From Candidatus Nitrosopumilus sp. (GTDB lineage: Archaea; Thermoproteota; Nitrososphaeria; Nitrososphaerales; Nitrosopumilaceae), in assembly GCA_029863665.1 (NCBI GenBank), contig JAOTUX010000025.1, forward strand, positions 1 through 9,747: a stretch of 9,747 nt of DNA, given 5' to 3'. The notes beneath the pieces were generated by a model. That model was not told the origin of the DNA. It worked only from the letters and a program-made list of their open reading frames with translations, and made no database searches. Both the position numbers and the translations under genes were made by a program. This document shows positions 4,686 to 9,747 of this stretch, in pieces. Each line of letters opens with the position of its first letter. Position 1 is the first letter of the stretch.

Positions 4686-5210
4686 TTATTTTCTTACGTA
4701 TGCATACCCTGTTTCTGTTTTTTCATAAGTGACTATTGTTGGAGATATGCTGTTTATTTGTTGAAAATACTGTTTATCGTTTTGATCAGTAATTGTTAAT
4801 GTGATGGAAAACATTTCAGAATTTTCATCAGGTAATATATAGAAAGAAGTGGTTTTTGGCTCAGGATCTGGAAATATGATGAAATTCACTGAACGTTCGT
4901 AAGTCCAATCGAGATTTGAATTGCCTCTAATTTGTGCATTTTCTCCTTGCACGGTTACAACAATTTTACCATCAGTATCACCACGATTACGAGATACAAA
5001 CTGTAAGTAATGGCCAGTATCATCTTTTGGTAATTCTAAAAATGGTAAATCAGTATCTAAACCTCCAAGAGAAATATCAATAACAGGTCGATCCTCATAC
5101 AAGCTATTGAAAAATGGACTGCTAACTAATGCACCAATTATAACTCCAATTGCAGAAATTAATGCAATTTTTATTTTAATATCCATTTCATCTTTTTTCT
5201 TTCTAACCAC
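4686..5210 (-). CDS. Membrane-anchored protein with outside beta-rich domain
   Basis: 174 residues from GTG (5210). The N-terminus is basic (VRKKKDE), followed by one membrane helix at about 12-32 (IKIALISAIGVIIGALVSSP). The remaining 140 residues are hydrophilic and strand-rich (VIDISLGGLD, KIVVTVQGE, SVNFIIFPDPEP, FSITLTITDQNDKQYFQQI), so probably an extracytoplasmic beta-sandwich. No catalytic motif or family is recognised. TTTAAA at 5234-5239 (minus) ends 24 nt before the GTG, which supports a leaderless GTG start; the ATG at 5186 would remove only the charged N-terminus and is the alternative. The gene is more AT-rich than the hydrolase or virB4-like genes. It follows the coiled-coil membrane protein with a 67-nt gap but has its own promoter. 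Confidence 0.7.
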   Translation of the reverse strand: MVRKKKDEMDIKIKIALISAIGVIIGALVSSPFFNSLYEDRPVIDISLGGLDTDLPFLELPKDDTGHYLQFVSRNRGDTDGKIVVTVQGENAQIRGNSNLDWTYERSVNFIIFPDPEPKTTSFYILPDENSEMFSITLTITDQNDKQYFQQINSISPTIVTYEKTETGYAYVRK

Positions 5211-5233
5211 ATTTTGAAAAAAACATTCAATGG

Positions 5234-5239
5234 TTTAAA
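5234..5239 (-). promoter_or_regulatory. TATA box of the N-anchored membrane protein
   Basis: TTTAAA within ATAGTTTAAACC (minus), ending 24 nt before GTG 5210. Its position favours GTG over the downstream ATG at 5186 as start. Confidence 0.5.
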
Positions 5240-5277
5240 CTATATGACGATAATATTTTGAAAATACAAAGTGTGAA

Positions 5278-5721
5278 TTATGGATTTGACCATTTAGTGA
5301 TTACATCAATTCCAACAATTACTGCAAACGATACAGAAATTATTGATAACAATAACATCATTTGGCCTAGTTTTGAATTACTTTTCCTTGATAGTTTTTG
5401 TTGCAATGGTTCAATTCTTCCTTCTAGGAATGTAAGATTTTTTTTGATTTCAGAGACATAATCTTCAATATTTTGTGCTCTAGATGCAAATTCTTCACTA
5501 AGGATGTGAATATAATTTGCATCAATTTTGTGTTTTGTAACTTCAGTTTTAATTGGTTCATCATCAGTTGTTACAACAATAGATTTTTCACGGATTTCTG
5601 GATTGTCTAAGATGTAACTTTTGAAGATTTTCATTATGTTTTTGATTTGATCAAGATCAGATAACAAATAGTTCAATTCAAAGTATTTGTGTATAATTAA
5701 TTCAAAAAAATGTTGAAACAT
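5278..5721 (-). CDS. Tail-anchored coiled-coil membrane protein
   Basis: 147 residues from ATG (5721). The first 35 residues are amphipathic helix (MFQHFFELIIHKYFELNYLL). A charged linker follows. Residues 74-110 are a probable coiled coil (EEFASRAQNIEDYVSEIKKN, then FLEGRIEPLQQKL). One C-terminal membrane helix at about 119-139 (GQMMLLLSIISVSFAVIVGI) is followed by a short ITKWSNP tail. There is no signal peptide, so most of the protein should face the cytoplasm with a C-terminal anchor. No family is recognised. ATAAAAT at 5743-5749 (minus) ends 22 nt before the ATG. It precedes the N-anchored protein by 67 nt on the same strand; the two could act on opposite faces of the membrane, but that is inference. 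Confidence 0.7.
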   Translation of the reverse strand: MFQHFFELIIHKYFELNYLLSDLDQIKNIMKIFKSYILDNPEIREKSIVVTTDDEPIKTEVTKHKIDANYIHILSEEFASRAQNIEDYVSEIKKNLTFLEGRIEPLQQKLSRKSNSKLGQMMLLLSIISVSFAVIVGIDVITKWSNP

Positions 5722-5742
5722 ATCAAGATCTTAATTTCATAG

Positions 5743-5749
5743 ATTTTAT
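5743..5749 (-). promoter_or_regulatory. TATA box of the tail-anchored protein
   Basis: ATAAAAT on the minus strand, ending 22 nt upstream of the ATG at 5721, compatible with a leaderless mRNA. Confidence 0.45.
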
Positions 5750-5788
5750 GGGAATGTTGTTAAAACTATCTTCAAAATAGGCACAGTT

Positions 5789-5980
5789 CTATTGAATTTT
5801 TAAAAGAATTTTTTCATAAATTTTAGGGGTTTTTCCTTCTGATAAATTCTTCTTGATATACCATAAAGTGGATTTGTTAATTCCTAACTCTTTTCATTGT
5901 TCAGCAGTCATATTCAAAATCCTTTCTTTCAATTTTTATTCTAATAATATTGAATTCAAATCAGTTCTTTGCTTTAACAT
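5789..5980 (-). pseudogene. Decayed C-terminal fragment resembling archaeal or casposon Cas1
   Basis: One frame reads as coherent protein across two stops: MLKQRTDLNSILLE, TAA (5936-5938), KLKERILNMTAEQ, TGA (5894-5896), KELGINKSTLWYIKKNLSEG, KTPKIYEKILLKIQ, TAG (5789-5791). From memory, the C-termini of some archaeal Cas1 proteins and casposon Cas1 integrases have the order (K)xERxD..I, KIL.LSY, WKK.GFSKGTLHYMK, K.., VLERL. This fragment follows the same order, with GINKSTLWYIKK as the helix-turn-helix-like part. The TGA is one transition from CGA (Arg). The similarity starts within about 10 nt of the virB4-like gene's stop. Cas1 catalytic residues lie further N-terminal and are absent here, so the product would be inactive. 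The family call depends on recall and needs a profile search; that this is a broken gene is firmer. Confidence 0.55.
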
Positions 5981-5993
5981 AAATTTTTCCAAG

Positions 5994-7952
5994 TTACTCC
6001 AATGGCCTTGTATCAAACATCTCTTTTTCCTGTAAAGTCGGCATAAACTTTGCGTGAATTCTGTGATTTTTTGTGAGAAACAATGCATGTCCTGCATTAA
6101 ATGCGCGAATCTTGTTTGTTTCAGAATCTGACAGTCTGAGAACACTTCTTGCAGTCTCTGCTGCCTGTTCCTCTAATCCTAAAATAATTTTGGTCTCCAT
6201 GTTGTCAATTATTTTACCAATTCCCGAATCATCCTCCTTTGAGATGTCCTCCAATCTCTGAGAGATGAATCCAAACGTAATGTTTAGCTTTCTTCCCATG
6301 CGAACAATCATGTTGACATACTTTGCGGCATTCTTCATTCGCAGCAGCATCCAGGCCTCATCAATCAGCACAATCTTTCTTGTTCTTGCAGGCAAGTTAT
6401 TGCAGATTTTGAATATCTTGTTTAGCAACAACAACAAAATCATCTGCTCAGTCTCAGAACCGGTTGCACCTTCCATTGACATTATTACCTTTCTCTGAGA
6501 GTTGAGTCTTGGCTCGCCCAGAATTATTCTAGATAAAGGGCCTTTCTTCAGATTGATGAGGCTGTCTTTGTATTTTTTTGGAATCAACTCAAAGAATTCC
6601 TCAAAGGTTTTGGCTTTTCCACAGTATGTCTGGAATTGCCTCTTTACATCATCTGATGCGTTTGTGATTTCAGCTAGAATGTCTGCTGCATCCAAAGGAT
6701 CAAGCAAGACAAACGGATCCAAGCCCAGCTGATCTCTTTCATCCTTGAGATACAAGACATCCATTCCAAAAAAGTCAGCAATCTGGGAGTATTCGCCCAT
6801 CGGATCAATCACATAAACATAAGACTCTGGAAACTTTTTCAGCAAACGATTCAGCAAAATCTTGACGGTAAATGACTTTCCCGAACCTGACTTTCCAATG
6901 ATTGCAATGTTGTAGTTGGTGCGCTTGCCAATGTCAAATATTATCGGACCTTTTGAGTCTATGTTAATTCCCAAAGGGATGCCATCAGGAATCTCAAGCA
7001 TGTCAGCTGACGCAAATGAATACAAAATTGCACATGATCCTCTGTCAAAGGTAATCTTTTTTCCAAACCCTTCGCACAGCATTGATGCCTGCTTTGCAGA
7101 GACTGCGCTAAAATGCCCGCCATACCTCTTGAGGTGTTTCTTGAATGTCTTGCAGTTTTCCTTGAGGGATTTTCTGTCTTGTCCAACTACAGTGCAGTTT
7201 ACGACAACCTCATAGAGTCTGGTAGTGTCTTTTCTCAAAGAGTTCTCAGCATCGTCTGCCCTCTTGAATAACTCTGATGTTACTCTGTTTGATTTTGCAT
7301 CATCATAGATGATGTTTTTGAATCTGACCATTCTGGTAATTGCCTCGTCTTTGTCAAGGGGATTGTACCACATCTGTATCTGGGAGCAGATATCAAAGAT
7401 TCTGGTGATCCACGCATAAGGTAAAGTTGCAGGGATTCCATCAAGTGTAAAGGTCTTTGAGAATATTTTCTCTCCGGTGTTGGTATCACCATCATTGTTG
7501 TTGTTTGTGTCCTCTGGAATCACCTCAACAAGTTCCATCATGGAGAAATACTCTTTTTTTATCTGAAATTGAGGAGGAGTAACACCTGAAATGTACTCCA
7601 GCCTGTTTTGCTCCAGTGTATCGGCCAGTGGAACATGTGATTGCAAATGCACCTGCATTACTGGCATGTTTTGGATCTGGCCTTCAACTGTAATTGGCAT
7701 TATTCGTCTAGACATTGTAATTTTTATCCGGTCATCAATGACATTCAGGATATCAAAGAATTGGCCCAGTCTTTGTATCTGGGATTCCTCTGACAGATTG
7801 ATGAAATTGGTTGGAGTTATGGAATAACTGTATGCAAAGTCAGTTGGACTTTTTTTCTTTTTTAGTAGTATCTGTTTCTTTGATGTCTGCTCTTTGATTG
7901 TAATGGCATGTTCATCTATCTTTGATTTTTTACCAAATAGATCTAGCTTCAC
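5994..7952 (-). CDS. VirB4/HerA-family ATPase
   Basis: 652 residues from GTG (7952), beginning VKLDLFGKKSKIDEHA. A FtsK/HerA-superfamily P-loop motor of the VirB4 type, which energises DNA or protein transfer complexes at the membrane. Walker A is GKSGSGKS (residues 353-360), a VIDPMGEY segment follows at 381-388, Walker B is IVLIDEAW (527-534) and FISQRLED (562-569) is the Gln sensor region. The first 330 residues form the VirB4-like N-domain with no membrane helix. Length fits VirB4-type ATPases. Starting 66 nt upstream at the TTG (8018) is rejected because TTTTATA (7973-7979) then lies inside the gene; that box ends 21 nt before GTG 7952. It is a lone gene: no VirB6, VirB8, VirD4 or pilin genes are next to it. 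A role in DNA uptake, like CedB of Sulfolobales, is possible but unproven. Confidence 0.88.
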   Translation of the reverse strand: MKLDLFGKKSKIDEHAITIKEQTSKKQILLKKKKSPTDFAYSYSITPTNFINLSEESQIQRLGQFFDILNVIDDRIKITMSRRIMPITVEGQIQNMPVMQVHLQSHVPLADTLEQNRLEYISGVTPPQFQIKKEYFSMMELVEVIPEDTNNNNDGDTNTGEKIFSKTFTLDGIPATLPYAWITRIFDICSQIQMWYNPLDKDEAITRMVRFKNIIYDDAKSNRVTSELFKRADDAENSLRKDTTRLYEVVVNCTVVGQDRKSLKENCKTFKKHLKRYGGHFSAVSAKQASMLCEGFGKKITFDRGSCAILYSFASADMLEIPDGIPLGINIDSKGPIIFDIGKRTNYNIAIIGKSGSGKSFTVKILLNRLLKKFPESYVYVIDPMGEYSQIADFFGMDVLYLKDERDQLGLDPFVLLDPLDAADILAEITNASDDVKRQFQTYCGKAKTFEEFFELIPKKYKDSLINLKKGPLSRIILGEPRLNSQRKVIMSMEGATGSETEQMILLLLLNKIFKICNNLPARTRKIVLIDEAWMLLRMKNAAKYVNMIVRMGRKLNITFGFISQRLEDISKEDDSGIGKIIDNMETKIILGLEEQAAETARSVLRLSDSETNKIRAFNAGHALFLTKNHRIHAKFMPTLQEKEMFDTRPLE

Positions 7953-7972
7953 AAAAAAGAATGAATCATTTG

Positions 7973-7979
7973 TATAAAA
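7973..7979 (-). promoter_or_regulatory. TATA box of the VirB4-like ATPase gene
   Basis: TTTTATA on the minus strand, 21-27 nt upstream of GTG 7952. It fixes the likely start and excludes the longer reading from 8018. Confidence 0.55.
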
Positions 7980-8073
7980 GGAGAAAGTGCAATACAAGAA
8001 ATGCCATCCACCCAACACAATGACAGTTTGGAAACCTTTTTTGTTTTCAACTGGCAGGTCCTAATTGAACCCA

Positions 8074-8934
8074 ATGACAAAGGTAATGCTTTTTGGAATA
8101 GCAATGATGGTTTTGATTGCCCCACTAGTCATTCCTGTCTATGCAGAAATAATACGAATACCGACGGGTTCTTCCAGTCCAGATTGCAAGAAAACAGACG
8201 AATGTTTCATCCCATACAGTACTGAGATCAGCAAAGGGTCCAACGTGACATGGATAAATGATGATTCTGTTGCACATACAATAACCAGCGGTTCTGCCCG
8301 AGACGGGCCTGATGGAACGTTTGATTCTAGGCAGATAAAACCAGGAGAAACATTTTCTCATGTGTTCAAGATGACTGGTACTTTTGGGTATTTTTGTACC
8401 GTTTATCCGTGGATGAGCGGTGTCATAACGGTAAATGACAGCATAGATTCAGAAAACAAAGATACGGTAGAGAATGCAGTGACTGGAATCTCAAACATTG
8501 AAAACAAGACTGGGGTTATGCCAACCAAATTTGTGATGAGTATTGATGACCAAGAAATAGTGCTAAACTATGGCATTACGGGAGGAAGCATACTTGACAT
8601 TTATCCCGAATCAGATTCACTAGTCGTAAAGATAAACGCAACTGAGCAAGGAGTGCTTTCAATTAATTTGCCGCGTGAAATAATTGATGCAAAAACAGGC
8701 GATATGGATGATTATTTTTATGTTCTAGTAGATGAAGAAGAGGTCGACTTTGATGAGATTGCAACACCGACAGATAGGACAATTTCTGTGTGGTTTTCAG
8801 AAGATACTGATGAGATAGAAATAATCGGTACGTTTGTCATACCCGAATTTGGAATGGTTGCACTGTTTGTATTATTGGCAGGCGTTATTCCGATGATTGC
8901 AATATCAAGATCCAAGTTATCTGTTATCTCGTGA
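8074..8934 (+). CDS. Cupredoxin-domain surface protein with PEFG-CTERM anchor, one copper ligand replaced
   Basis: 286 residues from ATG (8074); the TTG 9 nt upstream adds nothing. Residues 1-24 are a signal peptide (MTKVMLFGIAMMVLIAPLVI..VYA). Residues 45-121 are a plastocyanin/halocyanin-type cupredoxin: VTWINDDSVAHTI gives His68 and GTFGYFCTVYPWMSG gives Cys108 and Met114. The usual motif is CxxHPxM; here position 111 is Tyr (TAT), so the second His ligand is missing. Residues 150-252 form a second beta-domain (LSINLPREIID, FYVLVDEEEVDF). The C-terminus is IPEFG (256-260), a hydrophobic helix and RSK, the PEFG-CTERM signal processed by thaumarchaeal archaeosortase-type enzymes. Blue copper proteins replace cytochromes in ammonia-oxidiser electron transfer, but redox activity here is doubtful. 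It is divergent from the VirB4-like gene. Confidence 0.92.
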   Translation: MTKVMLFGIAMMVLIAPLVIPVYAEIIRIPTGSSSPDCKKTDECFIPYSTEISKGSNVTWINDDSVAHTITSGSARDGPDGTFDSRQIKPGETFSHVFKMTGTFGYFCTVYPWMSGVITVNDSIDSENKDTVENAVTGISNIENKTGVMPTKFVMSIDDQEIVLNYGITGGSILDIYPESDSLVVKINATEQGVLSINLPREIIDAKTGDMDDYFYVLVDEEEVDFDEIATPTDRTISVWFSEDTDEIEIIGTFVIPEFGMVALFVLLAGVIPMIAISRSKLSVIS

Positions 8935-9040
8935 CTGTAACACATCATTGATTTTTTGTGATTTCTAAAATCTCTCTTTATTCATTGGTCTATGTCTTGT
9001 TTCCCACCAACACAACAGCAGTATGGAAATTCATATAATT
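8935..9040 (+). terminator. T-rich 3' flank of the cupredoxin gene
   Basis: GATTTTTTGTG at about 8949-8959 and further T-rich clusters to 8990 follow the stop and probably end the transcript. No stable stem is seen. The rest, up to the TATA box at 9041, holds nothing I can support. Confidence 0.4.
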
Positions 9041-9050
9041 TGATATATTA
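9041..9050 (+). promoter_or_regulatory. TATA box of the 31-residue gene
   Basis: TGATATATTA, centred about 25 nt upstream of the ATG at 9070, within a strongly AT-rich stretch. Confidence 0.45.
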
Positions 9051-9069
9051 GAAATGAAAATAATATTTT

Positions 9070-9165
9070 ATGGGACTAGTCAACACACTCCGAAAATTCT
9101 GTGTCATGAAAAGTGTCAGAGAAAAGGCAAAAGAGGAAGAATCCGAAAATGCCAAGAAAGATTAG
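9070..9165 (+). CDS. 31-residue charged helical microprotein
   Basis: The ORF runs from ATG (9070) to TAG (9163-9165). It begins MGLVNTLRKFCVMKSVREKA and ends KEEESENAKKD. The first 16 residues are amphipathic with one Cys, and the rest is a highly charged helix of Lys and Glu. No family is recognised. A TATA-like TGATATATTA lies at leaderless distance and the ORF ends before an AT-rich flank. It sits between convergent larger genes. The composition is unlike chance translation of the surrounding AT-rich DNA, which supports a real gene. It is too short to be certain. Confidence 0.5.
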   Translation: MGLVNTLRKFCVMKSVREKAKEEESENAKKD

Positions 9166-9227
9166 AATAAAATATTTTACATGCACAACTGATTTTTACA
9201 ATTAATTTGGATGAAACGATTGGTAAT

Positions 9228-9704
9228 TCATCTAAACTCTTGATTATCTAGAATCTCTTTGATGTTTTTTCTGTTATTCCACCATGCCATTCCATGAAAG
9301 ACACCGACAATTCCTGCAAAGATTGCTGAACTTTGATAGTCAAAAAACAATTTCACTCCAAAGTCCCTTGGAAACATAAGTGATGGCAATACAAAAACAA
9401 ATGCCGATTCAATTAACAGTTGAATCGTTACTGCCATTCGTGGGGAATACTTTGCATATAGCGTAAGAAATATTGGGTTTGCCTCATGCTGTAAAATCAA
9501 ATTGTTAATTGATAAAGTAATTCTCATGTCAAGTGACATCATTATTCCCCAGAATCCGTACAGTGGTAGAATAATCCCAAAAAATGACAACTCAGGCCTG
9601 TCAAAAAATAATAAATAAAAAAAGAGAGGAGAAAACAAAAAAGAGTAAAACAAGACCCTAAGAATTTTCCTTTGCTTTGTCTTGTCGTTGTCTGTTTCAC
9701 TCAT
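9228..9704 (-). CDS. Four-helix membrane protein with HEANP motif
   Basis: 158 residues from ATG (9704). After a charged cytoplasmic start (MSETDNDKTKQRK), membrane helices are predicted at about 15-34, 40-58, 90-110 and 122-142. Between helices 2 and 3 lies SLDMRITLSINNLILQHEAN followed by PIFLTLY. Helix 4 contains GVFHGMAWWNN. The D...N...EANP pattern with a late H..N resembles small archaeal DUF5658-type membrane proteins; their role is not established. Its start codon overlaps the stop of the upstream gene as ATGA, so the two are probably translationally coupled in one operon that enters from beyond the window. The family match is tentative and the topology is confident. Confidence 0.72.
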   Translation of the reverse strand: MSETDNDKTKQRKILRVLFYSFLFSPLFFYLLFFDRPELSFFGIILPLYGFWGIMMSLDMRITLSINNLILQHEANPIFLTLYAKYSPRMAVTIQLLIESAFVFVLPSLMFPRDFGVKLFFDYQSSAIFAGIVGVFHGMAWWNNRKNIKEILDNQEFR

Positions 9705-9747
9705 TTTGTCGTTTTCTTATTGTTCTGCTGCTGTACTTTTTGCTCCT
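9701..9747 (-). CDS. 3' end of a gene entering from outside the window
   Basis: Only 14 codons and the stop are visible. The reading EQKVQQQNNKKTTK ends at TGA (9701-9703), which shares ATGA with the start of the HEANP membrane protein. The tail is Gln/Lys-rich and hydrophilic. That this is coding is inferred from the 4-nt overlap; nothing can be said about the product. Confidence 0.45.
   Translation of the reverse strand, partial: EQKVQQQNNKKTTK

Noticed and set aside
6073..7827. Several plus-strand ORFs of 60-99 codons opposite the VirB4-like gene
   Set aside because: All are antisense shadows of the well-supported ATPase frame with no domain content.
7953..8018. Longer start of the VirB4-like gene at 8018
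   Set aside because: The only good TATA-like box (7973-7979) would lie inside the coding region, while it is ideally placed for GTG 7952.
1..9747. CRISPR array, tRNA or rRNA
   Set aside because: No regularly spaced direct repeats, no cloverleaf-like segment and no rRNA-like sequence were seen by eye on either strand.

Overview
The window looks like chromosomal DNA of an ammonia-oxidising archaeon of the Nitrososphaerota (Thaumarchaeota), most likely a Nitrosopumilus-type lineage. The evidence is an archaeal TATA-binding protein, a type-1 copper protein ending in the thaumarchaeal PEFG-CTERM sorting signal, AT-rich DNA, and TATA boxes placed about 20-30 nt upstream of start codons, as expected for leaderless or short-leader mRNAs. 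The assignment rests on recognising families by eye; no search was run.

Layout. (1) 1-525, minus: tbp, cut by the window edge. (2) 621-1911, minus: a run of very small genes. They are a 54-residue beta-rich product or fossil, a 51-residue acidic/basic protein, a 29-residue acidic protein, a 20-residue Lys/Ala peptide with a hairpin terminator, and two tandem 43- and 44-residue zinc-ribbon proteins. Most have their own TATA-like box. (3) 2118-3095, minus: a secreted dienelactone-hydrolase-family enzyme with a Cys-Asp-His triad. (4) 3466-4311, plus: a two-gene unit of a secreted PepSY-like protein and a four-helix membrane protein. (5) 4334-4500: a 112-nt interrupted palindrome with MITE-like terminal inverted repeats, then a second hairpin. 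(6) 4686-5721, minus: two AT-rich genes for single-helix membrane proteins, one N-anchored and one C-anchored. (7) 5789-5980, minus: a dead fragment with two in-frame stops that resembles the C-terminus of archaeal Cas1 or casposon Cas1. (8) 5994-7952, minus: a complete VirB4/HerA-type ATPase. (9) 8074-8934, plus: a cupredoxin with a PEFG anchor in which the expected second His ligand of the copper site is Tyr. (10) 9070-9165, plus: a 31-residue charged protein. (11) 9228-9747, minus: a four-helix membrane protein overlapping by ATGA the 3' end of a gene that runs off the window.

How the parts relate. Most loci look like independent monocistronic units. Envelope functions recur: the cupredoxin, the PepSY-like protein, the secreted hydrolase and several small membrane proteins. 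Blocks 5-7 stand apart: AT-rich, repeat-bearing, with a Cas1-like relic directly against the virB4-like gene. They may be the scar of a mobile element. No CRISPR array, tRNA or rRNA was seen.
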